A stretch of 64,000 nt of DNA from Erythroxylum novogranatense. Its lineage: Eukaryota > Streptophyta > Magnoliopsida > Malpighiales > Erythroxylaceae. The notes below the pieces were generated by a model. The model was given only the letters and a program-made list of their open reading frames with translations. It ran no database searches and was not told where the DNA came from. Both the position numbers and the translations under genes were made by a program. Location of the stretch: NCBI GenBank assembly GCA_029891385.1, contig CM057231.1, positions 22,909,300 through 22,973,299 of the forward strand. Reading direction: 5' to 3'. Below, in pieces: positions 11,843 through 22,951 of the stretch (position 1 is its first letter; the number at the start of each line of letters is the position of its first letter).

Positions 11843-14543
11843 TGTAGCACCCCCTTACCATAGGACATATATCGGGACGCCCGTAGGTCATTCCGATACA
11901 TACCCTACGATAAGGGTACGCTACGAACCATCATTAACACTTCACATTTCATCAATATCATAAAGCATCAACACTAAAAATCACTAATTTTTGAAACCAT
12001 AAATTTTTCTCACATATCATCAAAAGTAGTAATTTACATGACTGTCAGTTTTTCATTGCCTGTACATAGCTTCAAAGAAAACTACTACAAAAATCTAGCT
12101 AGGTCATCCCTCAAAAATGCCAGCTGAGCGACCTGTGTGCCATGACTTCTCTTGCCAACAAGATCTACACAGCAGGAAAAGTTCCTCTAGAGCTAGGAGT
12201 CTACTCTCTCGGTCCTGAAAAATAATTTACAATTTTGGGTGAGTTTGTGAACTCAGTGAGGAACCATCATCGATGGTTCACCCAATTCATGCATGCACAA
12301 ACAGATCACATTTATACCATAATAATCCATTCAGAAGTACCACATGATTATTCACATGGGCACAAAGCAATTTACTTTTCACCCAATCAAAACATTCAAT
12401 CAAATGCATATGTAATGCGTATGTGACCTTTTTTCCAATTTATTACGTTGTTGTGACCGAGCGCCTAAACTGTCCCATTAAGGGCGCATTAATCGGTGAG
12501 CCTGAGGCTCTGAGTCACTATAGGCTCAAGGCCCAATTACGTTGACCTTAAAGCTCTCGGTGGCTGCTCCGGTTATAACTGCCAAATTACTGATCATGCA
12601 TTTATGCATGGGATGCACATGACAATATAAAGCAAAGCTCATATCCAAATTCATCCCAAATCAATGCAGTCAACAAATAGTTCAAAAAAAAACAATCACA
12701 ACAGAACACTCCTACGTCATAATCTCCCACATACATCGGACACCTTCGGTCCGGAATATAGGTATAGACAAACGCAATAGTCCCACCATTTTTCTCCACA
12801 GTTTTATAAGTGCAAAATATAAATAAATTATAATTGAGGAACCATCTAGGTTACTCTCCAAATAGCTTCCGAGCTAATGTCGGGAAGTCTCGGCAACGTC
12901 CGTGGGATCACGTTCCAATTGTACCTCAATAATAAGCAAAATAATCACATATTACCAAATGTATATTCAGAAGTATCAAATAATGCACATGGAACAATTA
13001 AAACGTGTACAATGCATGTTCGTAACATTCTCGGCACTAACTCAAAAATTCCCGTCACAAAAATTCCTTCTAAAAGTTAGAAAATCATAGCCACTGAAAT
13101 CACTCAATTCGGACCTCTATAGGTCCAATTATAAATAAAATACGAATCAGAAAAATCATTATCCGGACCCCTCATTTTGACCTAACCGATCCCCATCAAT
13201 TTTAGCTCTAAAAATTTCCAATTTCACAAATAAATTAAATTAAATATTTCCCAAATCTGATGTCTCGAGAATCAGGTCAATCGGACGTCGGACGAAAAAG
13301 TAATTGACAAAAGAAACAATTAGGTCACATAATTACAAATAATCACATAATAATTCAATAAATAAAATAAAAAAATTGATATATATATGCGTCAGCAGAC
13401 CACAATAAATGCCGCCTCTCATGAGGTACGAGTCTCTCCTTTTTTTTTTTTCAAAACTCTAGTTAAACCTTCCCTCCTTTCAAAATTCATAACTTTTAGC
13501 ACAGACTTTGAAAAATCACAAACTTGGTCTCATTGGAAAGATCATGAAAAATCCTACAAGTTTTATGAAGAGTGAAAAATCTAATTTCATCTCTAAGGAT
13601 GTCAAAAATACACTCAAAACTTCTGCCAAATTACAAAATTACCACAACAGTTCGGCACTTTTCTGAAAATCATAACTTTTCATCCTCTTTGTCAAAAATT
13701 CCAAATTTTATAGCAATAAAAAGAGAAAAACAAATGCTACATCTTTCATGAACCAACTAAAAGCCAATTCCATCATTAAACAACTCAATTTCTCAATCAA
13801 AGCTTCCGCCTATCCAAATCATTCTCAACAGAAACCCAATCTTTCAAAATTCATAACTTTCCAACCCATTATCGACAAATTACCTACCATATAGCAATAA
13901 AAATCTTAGACAATGTACTACAATTGTCAAGAAGAACTTAGAACCCAATTCCATCTCTAACTAGGTTAAAATCTCCCATTACTATGGCTGTCCAAGAAAA
14001 CAGCATTTAACCTAAACCATAACAAAACTTTACAAATTTATGTCTAACAATTCTTACATCCAAAATTTGCAAAAAATACCTCATTAGAAAGCTACAACAA
14101 TCCTCTACAACTTTCCAGAAGGTCACTTAAGCCAAATTCACCACTAACAGTCCCAAATAAATACTAGAACATAAATAGCACAAAACCTGTTCACTTAGAG
14201 CATTGCACACCAAAGGCTGTATTACCACTTGAACATTTACAGACCATAACTTTCAATCTACACATCAAATAAATTCATACTTAGTGGAATTAGAAAGCTA
14301 ACAGAAAATTATTCAACTTTCATGAAGACCAAAGTAGCAAATTCAATCCATATCAACCTAAAAAAAATCATCAAAATTTCAGATGACAAAGTTCGGATGC
14401 TGTTCATACAGCACCCAACAACTCACTTTGCATGCCAAAATTAAAATCCTTAAAGTCATAATTGGACAAAAATTTCTTCATATGAAATCTAGCCATACAT
14501 CTTAAGTTTAATTTAAATCAAACCTCAACTCAATTGGACAACC
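11843..14543 (-). mobile_element. Truncated LTR related to the 67-2896 solo LTR
   Basis: It starts TGTAGCACCCCC and shares with the first solo LTR the block around GGTGAGTTTG, GAACTCA, CCATCATCGATGGT and CACCCAA (12237-12300; compare 549-606). Further right it carries, in reverse order, blocks seen in family A LTRs: AATCAGGTCAATCGGACGTCGG at 13270, and repeated 'CATAACTTT...TGGAAAGAT...ACAAGTTTTATGAAG' units from 13480 to 14340. This supports minus orientation. Its high-coordinate end is lost at the junction with family A LTR sequence at 14544. There is no coding content; the open frames are chance. Confidence 0.7.
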
Positions 14544-14844
14544 CTTTCGTATATTCGATTTGTTTTGATGCGATACCTTTCCGTTTCGATTATTTGAATT
14601 GCTTCAGCTTTCGTTTCATTCTGTTTCCGTATGTTAAGATTCGATTCCGCTTCGTTTTTCATTTCACTTTATCGACTGCTTTGTTTCCGATTCGAAGTTT
14701 CGATGCGAAATTTTCGTTTCCATTCGCTTCATTTCCTTTGCTTTTCGTTTTTTGTGTGCTTCGTTTTTTGCTATTCGCGTCATTCTTTTTGTTTCGCTCT
14801 TCGTTATTTCGGTTGGGATCCGGTTTTCGGATCGGGTCCCAACA
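14544..14844 (+). mobile_element. 5' LTR remnant of the short-interior family A element
   Basis: The 301 bp align with the end of the 3' LTR (19561-19845), both starting TTTCGTATATTC and ending GGATCGGGTCCCAACA. Most differences between the two are C/T or G/A. The left part of this LTR has been lost, so no target duplication can be checked. Confidence 0.85.
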
Positions 14845-14848
14845 GTTA

Positions 14849-14862
14849 TGGTATCAGAGCCC
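14849..14862 (+). promoter_or_regulatory. Primer-binding site, tRNA-iMet type
   Basis: TGGTATCAGAGCCC lies 4 bp after the LTR end CCCAACA. Confidence 0.92.
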
Positions 14863-15330
14863 AGTATTATGATTATACTTGGGCAATATGGTTATTAAGA
14901 ATGAATTTAGTGACTGTTTGAGTGAGGTTGAGAACTTTGATTGATTTTAGGTGTGTGTTAATGAAATTGAGATTTGAAGTTCATGATAGTGATTTGATTT
15001 TGTATATGCAATTGTGAGATGAGATTAAGGAAAGAAATATGTATGAAAGAACCATTGGTTGATTTGGAATGATTATTGGTCCTTATTGGGTTCCTTAAGA
15101 AATAAGACCCTATGACTTGTGAAAATGTGTTAAGAAATGTTTGATTTGAGGAGATATTGATTTTTGATATAATATTAGCATTTGACACAAAAAGTGAATA
15201 AGTGCAAATAAGTTAAGAAATATGTGTGATCAAGGAAAAGTTATTGATTATGAGCTTTTGGAAAGCAATTAGATCAAAGAATGTGTTACTTGATGATTTA
15301 CTACGAATGAATTTCGAGGACGAAATTCTT

Positions 15331-15346
15331 TTAAGAGGTGGAGAAA
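15331..15346 (+). promoter_or_regulatory. Polypurine tract of family A element
   Basis: TTAAGAGGTGGAGAAA directly precedes the 3' LTR and follows GAGGACGAAATTCTT, the standard chromovirus arrangement for priming plus-strand DNA. Confidence 0.85.
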
Positions 15347-16176
15347 CGTTGGACCCCGATTTTTGAGTGAAAATAAGAAATATTCAAAAGTGAATGTGTT
15401 GATTGAAATAGAGTTGAAAAAAAAAACAAGAACTAAAAAGAAAAAGTATGAAAATATGAAAAGTTTGACTTTTTGGCCTTTGAGAGTTGACTTTTGATTT
15501 AGGCAAAATTTGAGAAAAAGGTCTTCTTGAAACTTTTAGCTCTAGTTAAGAGCTTTTTGTCGCCTTAAAGTTTGCAAGTTTTCGATATCGGAAGTGAAAG
15601 TTATGAACAGTCAAAGTTTAGGTGTGTTATAGGTTGACTTATATTAGGACTGAAGCTTTGATTGGAAAATTTACCTAGTTAGAGGTTAATTGAGCCTTGA
15701 AGTTCTTCATGAAAGTTGAAGGACTTGATTTGATCTTTATTTTGATATAAAGTATGGAATTTTTCGATTAAGGAATAATAAGTTATGATTTTTACAAGTT
15801 TCTGTTATGGTTTTTAGCATGATTAATAAAGGATAGAATGTTTGAATGGAAAATTGACTTCCTTAGAGGTCAAATTGATCATGAAAGTTGTAGGTGACTT
15901 TCCGATCTTCGCATTGATATAAAATATGACATGATTGGATTTTGGAGTTGAAAGATATGAATTTTCAAAGTTGGCATTTGTTTAGGGATATATTAAATTG
16001 GGGCAGTACCTTTGACTGAATTTTTGACCCCTTTAGAGAGGAAATTGATCTTTGAGTTCTACATGGAAGTTGTAGATCTTCCTTCAAGCTTTCCATAGAG
16101 ACCAAATTTGTCAAATTTGGAGTTCGGGAGCAAAAGATATGATTTGAAAATTTCCTGCAGATCCAGATTTCATCCT

Positions 16177-16194
16177 TAGACATGGCCATGTCTA
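16177..16194. repeat. 18-bp perfect palindrome in family A LTR
   Basis: TAGACATGGCCATGTCTA lies in a GC-richer patch (16170-16250) between two blocks that are conserved in the other A LTRs. In the A LTRs at 10665-10790 and 31392-31440 the same slot holds unrelated sequence. Confidence 0.85.
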
Positions 16195-18240
16195 GTCTCT
16201 AAGTTTCTTAGACGTGCCCACGCCTAATTGCTAAACGTCCTCCTCTCGCTCTTTTGCTTATAAATTTTTTGTTTGATATCCGATTGAGTTGATTCTTGAA
16301 GCGTTGGATTCTTAAGACAATGAATTTCATTTTTATGAGAAATTTGTGAATTTTTGAGATTAAATTGAGGTTGATTAAATTAATCAAAATGAGTCAGAAA
16401 ATTTTTCGAACATAGTTCAGTATTTTAAGAAATTTGGGATCTGTAGAGATCCGATTGAAGTGATTCTTGAGGCGAAATAAAGTTAAGAGATGGGGCTACA
16501 AGTTATATGAAGAAAGTAAATCTCAATTTTGCCCCTAATATTTTTTAATTATGAATGGAAGTTCGGATTAGTGTGTAGTTTTTGGGTTAGGAACATCTGA
16601 AAGTATTTTGAGCATAACTTTTGCTCTGGTAATCGAAATGAGGCGATGAATTAAACTAGAGAACTACAATTGTAATGAAGACATCAAATGTGAAATTTGG
16701 GATTCAGAATGTTAATTTATGGATGGAAATAATCGTACATGGAAAATGTGTTAGAATATGAATATACCCGAAATGTTTTGAGCATAACTTTTGATGTAGT
16801 GCTCCGAATTGGATTATTCTTGTGGCATTATGAAATTAAGACATAGAGGAACATTTATCTAGAAGGAAGTTTTGACAAATTCCTTCAAATTGATAGTGTG
16901 AAACGTGTCCGCAAGTAAGCTTGTCTAAAAGTAAATGTTAGGGGCATTTTTGGAAAGTCCACTTAAAGAGAGGGACAAAAGGGTCATTTGACCCTCATTA
17001 AATGACTTGGCCTTATATGTTAAAAGTGGCTGTCGTTTTTGTGAAAGGGGAGCTGACCATTGAACAAAGAAAAGAAAATAAGAAAGAAAAGAAGAAGAGA
17101 AAGGAAGGGAGAAGAGTCGGCCATGGAGAAAGAAGTGGGAGAAAGCAAATTTTCAAATTTTTGGGGGCTTTTAGCATGAGTTTTGAGTGTATTTTCAAGA
17201 GGAGAAAGATAGAAGAGCATGAGAGCTTCCTAAGGAACCAAAAAAATTCGAATTTGGTGGAGAAATGAGGTAAGAGAAATTTTTAAGTTTTGAATTTTTG
17301 ATGAGTTCTTGGTTTAGAAATATGGGAAATGATATGGGTTTGTGATATATGAAGTCAATTTTGATGTATATGCCTTAGGATGAGTTTAATTTTGGATGGA
17401 AAATTAATTAAGGTTTAGGCTTAATTTTGTGTTAGAGGATTTTGTGAAATTTTAGTGTAGAATTATAGATGAGAGTATGGGTTTGTGAAATATGAAATTA
17501 ATTTTGAAGATATTCTGATTTATGATATTGAATTTGTGTAAATTGGTGTAGGCCAATTTTGAAAATTGGGGTTTTTGAAAATTGGAGATTTAGATAGCTT
17601 GAACCTGTGAGGAATTAATGTTTTCTAAGCTTAATTTGAGAAATTAAGTTAAATATGATATTGAATTTGAGTGAATCGATTTAGGTCAAATTTGAAATTT
17701 GGGGATTTTAGAAATTGGGATTTCAATATCTTGGAATTAGTATGAATTGATGAATTATGACATCAATTTTAAGGATTAAGTTTTTTATAAGGTTGAATTT
17801 TGATGGAATTGCTTTAGGGAATGTTAAATTGGAAGGAAGAAAGGAGAAATGGCCAAATTGAAGCTTGGAACAAGTTTCCAGCATCAATTCGAGGTAGGTG
17901 ATGTATTTATATTTTAAATTATGAGTAAATTATGTGAATTTGAAAAATCAAGAAAGGAAAAATATTTCTGAAATTATGTTTTCAAAGGATTTTAAAACAA
18001 ATGTGAACAATGCTGCTTTATGCATTTGTATATGTTGATTTATGTTTGAAAGAAATAATTGCATTCATTTTTATGCATTTGATTTATATGTGATTAATTG
18101 ATTTATTGTTATATAGATTGATGTGAATATGTGGAATGTGCATGTGTCAAGATTTTTGACACAATTTGATGTTATGATATGAAGATTGTGAAAATCAAGA
18201 TTTCAAAACGTGCCTTCGGGCAATTTGAAATTTCGTTTTC

Positions 18241-18785
18241 AATTATGTGTCTATGTGGGCTTGGTTAGGTCCCATATGTGGGACGAAAGCACTTGTCTAG
18301 TTTTATAGCCTTCTCCGATCGCCTGCTAGTGGCATGGAGCTCGATTCAGACTCCTTCACGGCTACACCGGACCGTTATGTGGGAAAGTGTAGTACGTTTC
18401 ATTCACGATCGCAGGACCGCTATGCGGAATGTGCAAGACGCTCTATTTGGACCGAACCAGACCATTTGATGTGTTATGTGTTTTTGTTTCGTTTTTAAGT
18501 GTGGTGCATTCCTGTTTTGTTTTTGGTCATGAAATTTGAAAGATTTGAGAAGTTTGAAAAATGAGAGATTGATGGTTGTAAATGTAAGATTTTGGAAATG
18601 TTTTATGAATGGTTTAAAAAGTGAAGGATTTGAGAAATAAGCTTTGAAGAGTTTCTACTATGAAATGCTTAAAAATGAAAAAAAAACGTCTTGAAAATGA
18701 TTTTCCACTTATTGTTCAATTTATAAATATGTTACCCACGAGCATCCGAGCTCACCCCCCCTTTCATCCCCATCTCTAGGTTTTC
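18241..18785 (+). repeat. Conserved LTR modules: GC-rich block and TATAAA/C-rich block
   Basis: Two blocks recur in most Gypsy LTRs here. The first has a TGGGCTTGGTTAGGTCC-like start, AGCCTTCTC, CTAGTGGCATGGAGCTC and a CGGACCGTTATGTGGGAA-like end. Copies are at 18241-18475 and 34361-34545 (plus) and at 8868-8955, 19857-20045, 40038-40200, 44680-44868, 46040-46200 and 53728-53882 (minus). The second is TATAAA plus GTTACCCACGAGC, GCTCACCCCC and TTTCATCCCCATCTC, at 6923, 18722 and 34962 (plus) and near 39760, 44410 and 53450 (minus). The TATAAA could be a core promoter; the rest may be a polyadenylation or packaging signal. The function is unknown. Confidence 0.75.
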
Positions 18786-19845
18786 GAGCAGGAGATCGGA
18801 TGGAAGAAAGTCAAGACTTATGTCCGATTTCGTTATTTTTTGTTTTATGTATTTGGGATTATTGGTATGAGTATATGGCTTGAATTGCTATAATGTGGTG
18901 TAAGTGTTTCCTTTGATTTATGAGAGGATGAAATTGTGTATATTGTGTTGATGTATAAGAATTAGGAAATTAGGTACGGATTTGAGATCGACAATTGTAA
19001 ATGATTGTGAAATTTGTATATGAAATTATGGATAATTTTGGAATATATATGTATGATTGATTTGAGAATTCGATTGAATTATGAGATTGGTATGTTGATT
19101 TGAGAATTAGGGAAGTGTTAGGTATAGATGTGCATTTGCTGGCGTTTTGGATTCCAGATGGGAGAGTTCGATGATTTTGAGTTGCGTTTGGAAATAGAAG
19201 TGTGTTTGAGCCATTTGCAGGTTTGGGTTGTTGAAAATGCAACCATTATAATGCCAAAATTTTTATATAATCTGGGATAAAAATGTAATTTGGGGATTTG
19301 TATGGATTTATAAGAATATGATCAAGTATTGAATTTTGTATGACTATACAAGCATATGATTAAGTGTTGAAATTTGTAGATGGATGATTTTGTATGTGAT
19401 GGAATAAAGTGAATAAGAATGAAAAAGAGAAGGAAAAAGGAAAAAGCAAAAAAATATATACCGATTTCGGATGGATGTTTCGTCTAGGCTTCCAACGCGA
19501 TCGTTTTTCTCTGTTCTTTGTTTTCGGATGTGGGATCCGCTTGGTTCAGTGTTTGTTTCGCTTTCGTATATTCAATTTGTTTTGATGCGATACCTTTCCG
19601 TTTCGATTATTTGAATTGCTTCAGCTTTTGTTTTATTATGTTTCTGTACGTTAAGATTCGATTCCGCTTCGTTTTTTGTTTTGCTTTATCGACTGCTTTG
19701 TTTTCGATTCGAAGTTTTGATGCAAAATTTCCGTTTCCATTCGCTTCATTTCCTTCGCTTTTTGTTTTTTGCTATGCGCCTCATTCTTTTTGTTTCAATC
19801 TTCGTTATTTCAGTTGGGATCCGGTTTTTGGATCGGGTCCCAACA

Positions 19846-20784
19846 TAAGCACATCATAATGGTTTGGGTAAGTCCAAATTCATGACGCACTACACATTCC
19901 CATATAATGGTCCTGTGTAGTCGTAAAATTCTTGAGGGAGTCCTTGAGGGAGCTCCATGCCACTAGCGGGTAGGTAGGAGAAGCCTATGCTGAGGTCAAC
20001 GTGCACATGATGGTTCTTGAGGGACTACCACAAACCCACATAACACACATAGATCAAAATTTTGTAAACTTGTTGCCAAAATGGCACTTTCTTGTAAACT
20101 TGTTTTTCATAAACTTGATCTCCTTGTAAAAATCATTTTCGCAAACATAATTTTATGAACATGCATTTTTTTTTAAGAGAAACCCTTTTCAAAGTCTTTT
20201 CATCAATCATCAATACAAATCACGTAGCAAACATATAACAATTTCACAATTCACTCAAAAAGCAAATAAGGCAACATTGATGATGCAATTTTAATCATTA
20301 AATCTTTCTTGATTTGAAGAAAACAATGAGTCGCTTATTTATTCTATTATAAACGTATACCCACCTTGAGTTCCTTGCTTATAAACTTGCTTAGGAATGT
20401 CTTTCCTCTTTTTTCTCTTGCTCCTCTTGCCTTACTTGATTTCCTTAAACAATAACCAAAATGCCATTCAATTTGGTGTAGAAATCAAAAAGTCATACTT
20501 TAACAGTTTGAACTATAACTTATATTAAAACAAAAATTCTATACTTAACTTCCATCCAAAACTTTAGACTCTTAGAGACTGAATTTAGACTTGATTCCTT
20601 CATACAATTTGTATCCTTATGTCTCTAGTTTATACCAAATTAAAAATCACTCAATTTGGACTTCTACATCAAAAGTTATATCCAAAATATCAAAGCATGT
20701 ATGTGTAGGAAAACTAGACTTTGCCGTGGCGGAATCAGAAGCTCGCCACGACGAATTTGTTGATGTGCGCCGCGACGTGATGGG
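19846..20784 (-). mobile_element. LTR B2, low-coordinate part (minus strand)
   Basis: This piece aligns with the minus-strand LTRs at 39190-41734 and 44675 onward. The landmarks are CATCATAATGGTTTGGGTAAGTCC, a CCACTAGCGGGTAGG block, an AAGGTGGGTATAC donor-like word near 20367 (minus), and CTTATGTCTCTAGTTTA near 20620. It ends in a GC-rich segment with inverted CGTGGCG/CGCCACG words, where the Copia element inserted. The LTR continues at 30345-30436 and 35873-36530 once the two younger insertions are removed. The LTR terminus itself is missing at 19846, next to the end of the A element. Confidence 0.75.
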
Positions 20785-22938
20785 TGTAAGTGCAAGTCGA
20801 CTTGTACATTGTGTAAGTCGACTTACACGTATTCAGTACCGATAAGTCGACTTGTACATGGGGTAAGTCGACTTATGCAAGGACGGTACTGTTTATATTG
20901 TGCCCTAAAGGTAATCCCCTTTAGCGCGTTTTGTTCAAAGTCGTGTGCAGACTTTGTGAATAAATAAAGAAAGGCATATTTCATTAATTTGATGTTCATA
21001 AACATCGTTTATGAATTGATATGGATCTTTAATCGAATTAATGAAGTCCATGATATATGACATAGCATAAAGGAAATTATGATGCGATCATACTACTGAG
21101 ATTCCTATCATGTGCAATTATGTCAATATCTAAATTATCCCTAGTCATAGGATTAATGAGACTGGACATCGTTAATCCGGATAGACTAGCACATGTCATA
21201 TTCCTTGATTGGATCAAGCAGTGGATCTCAGAAACTGTAAATATTGAGATATTTAGATTTGACATGTGGATGCTTACTAAGGGTAGTAAGTACATTAGAT
21301 GACCTGCCATGAGATCATCACATGGATATCCTATTTAAATGTCAGTGATAATCTCATCATAGCAATGGTGCAAGTATCCTTAGACTTGAGGTACTCAAGG
21401 ATATCTTGGATACTGATTCTGTGCTTTGACTCCATTCCTTGTTGCCTTCCAGAGGTCGCTCATAGGGTGGTGATTGGGTACAGTTTGAGGTATTCGAAGG
21501 TAATTGAGTAGCCAATAAAGGATTCACCACTTCTCAAATAGCAGAAGAGATACCCTGGCCTCTTGTCAGGATCATTACTTGAAGTCTTTGGCCGAAGCAT
21601 AACTATGTCATGAAGAGTGTCTTCATGGACATATAAAGTAATGAGTCCTGGACAGGAACTGATATCACTTGGGCTAGACTCAGTCTAGTGAGAGTTGACA
21701 CATTGACCATACTCAGAACCAAGTGGGGTATAGGATGGTGAAAGGACGAATTGCACGGTAATTGTCTATGGAAGGGTTCGTGATCTGGTTCTTGATGAAC
21801 TCATCAAACCGATTACTTTTCGGTCAATTGGGGGTCATGATGTGTTGCTAGACGCCGCTCATGACTTGCTCAGATTAATTATTAATCTAAGTGGCCAACA
21901 TAACCGGGAGCCTAAAGGGCCACACGCATAAGAGTATTTCAGAGAATCTGTAAAATAGTATTGGACAGAGTTCCAATTATTGGAGAGCATTAGGATTAAA
22001 TGGATCCCAATGGGATTGGGATATGTCCCGATGAGATCGCGACATCAATATTGCTAAGAAAGGTTTCCGGAGCTATTTCAGCACCGGGGCCCGGTAGGCC
22101 GGTAGGACCGACCCTAGTTGAACTGGACCTTAGCAATTATATATTAATTGATTAATTAAATAATTAATTAATTAATTAAATATATATATTAGCCATGGTT
22201 GTCGTTGGAAAGTGGAATGGAGATGATAAGGTTTGAAAAGTCAAACCTTTATCATTTAATGCATTAATGAATGTAAGGCCATATGTCCACAAACGTGGAG
22301 AGCTCTCCTTGGCTTAGCTTTTCTATTGTGTTTAATGTGTTAAAAGACAAAAGAAAGGGGACCTATGGCAGAGCTTGGTGGCCGTGCGTGAGAGGTAGAG
22401 AGGAGAGATATGAGAGAGCCAAAAATACTTAATGGTTAAGTTATAATAAGGCTTCTCTCATCTTCTTCTCTCGATGGCTCACGAATTCACTTCCCACGCT
22501 TGCTCCATGTCTTTATTTTGTTTAAGAGAAACAGATAGAAGACTAAGGAGAAGCATGGGAGTCGTGAGTTTGAAGAGTGAGGAACGAAACCTTAAGAGTT
22601 AAGGTATTCGAAAGATGATTATCTAACTTCCTCTCTTTGGTGAGTCACGAATTCTCCTCTCCTCCAAGGTGATTCCAACGTTCAATCTATGCTCTCCAGA
22701 GGACAGAGGTAGGGTCTAGCAGCCTTTATTCTGTTCTAGCTATTCCCGGGTCAAAGGGGTTTGTCCCGGTTAGTTTTTCTGATCTCTGCGTGGATACCTT
22801 TAGAGACAGTCTCTATTGGCTGTTTAAGTTTGAGTTTGCATACAGACACATGGATCCTGGCTTCGGGAAGGTCCCGGTAACAAAAATTTTGTTTTCCGCA
22901 CCTGGTACATGTGATGTACCTCCCGGGATTTTCCTACA
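20785..22938 (+). mobile_element. Copia 5' LTR, 2154 bp
   Basis: It starts TGTAAGTGC and ends TTTTCCTACA, with the primer site following at once. A run of four SalI-centred palindromes lies in its first 100 bp. An AT-rich ATTAATTAATTAAATATATATATT stretch is at 22138-22190, and CCCGGG-rich sequence is near the end. Single-base differences and small gaps separate it from the 3' copy. Confidence 0.95.
20793..20875. repeat. Four AAGTCGACTT palindromes at the start of the Copia LTR
   Basis: The copies are CAAGTCGACTTG (20793), GTGTAAGTCGACTTACAC (20811), AAGTCGACTT (20844) and TAAGTCGACTTA (20864). The same four are kept in the 3' LTR at 28205, 28223, 28256 and 28276. Further exact or one-off copies appear in the leader (about 24065-24255). 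Confidence 0.95.
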
Positions 22939-22939
22939 G

Positions 22940-22951
22940 TGGTATCAGAGC
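22940..22951 (+). promoter_or_regulatory. Primer-binding site of the Copia element
   Basis: TGGTATCAGAGC begins 2 bp after the LTR end CCTACA and matches the complement of the initiator tRNA-Met 3' end. Confidence 0.93.

Larger units (their letters stand above)
14845..15346 (+). mobile_element. Interior of family A element, only 502 bp, no gag-pol
   Basis: It runs from just after the 5' LTR terminus to the 3' LTR. It contains the primer-binding site at one end and the polypurine context at the other, with no recognisable Gag, protease, RT, RNase H or integrase codons on the plus strand between them. The one vestige of coding is the final GAATTTCGAGGACGAAATTC, the codons (NFEDEI) that end many chromovirus pol genes. 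The leader resembles that of the second A copy (8426-8690). This fits a non-autonomous element mobilised by a relative, or an internal deletion from leader to pol end. Confidence 0.8.
15347..19845 (+). mobile_element. Family A 3' LTR, 4.5 kb
   Basis: It begins CGTTGGACCCCGATTTTT (the expected TG has become CG) and ends GGATCGGGTCCCAACA. Landmarks in order are: an 18-bp palindrome at 16177; TCCGATTGAGTTGATTC at 16283; a purine-rich leader ending GAG|GTAAGAG at 17270; GAG|GTAGGTG at 17894; a GC-rich module at 18241-18475; TATAAATATGTTACCCACGAGC with GCTCACC and TTTCATCCCCATCTC at 18722-18785; TTTGCAGGTTTGGG near 19215; and a T-rich, CpG-rich tail. The open frames of 88, 90 and 113 codons inside are compositional. 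The right flank is an older minus-strand LTR (B2). Confidence 0.88.

Noticed and set aside
14534..14921. Plus frames of 112 and 96 codons rich in Phe, Arg and Ser (also 19518-19859)
   Set aside because: They translate the TTCG-rich LTR tail, overlap the LTR terminus and primer site, and appear in LTR copies of different age in different frames.
17002..17268. 88-codon Lys/Arg/Glu-rich frame resembling a nuclear basic protein
   Set aside because: It lies in the purine-rich leader of an LTR; similar purine-rich frames occur at the same place in other LTRs without protein similarity.
20793..20875. SalI-site cluster as cloning-vector or adaptor contamination
   Set aside because: The same four sites occur in both LTRs at matching positions and in degenerate form in the leader, so they belong to the element.
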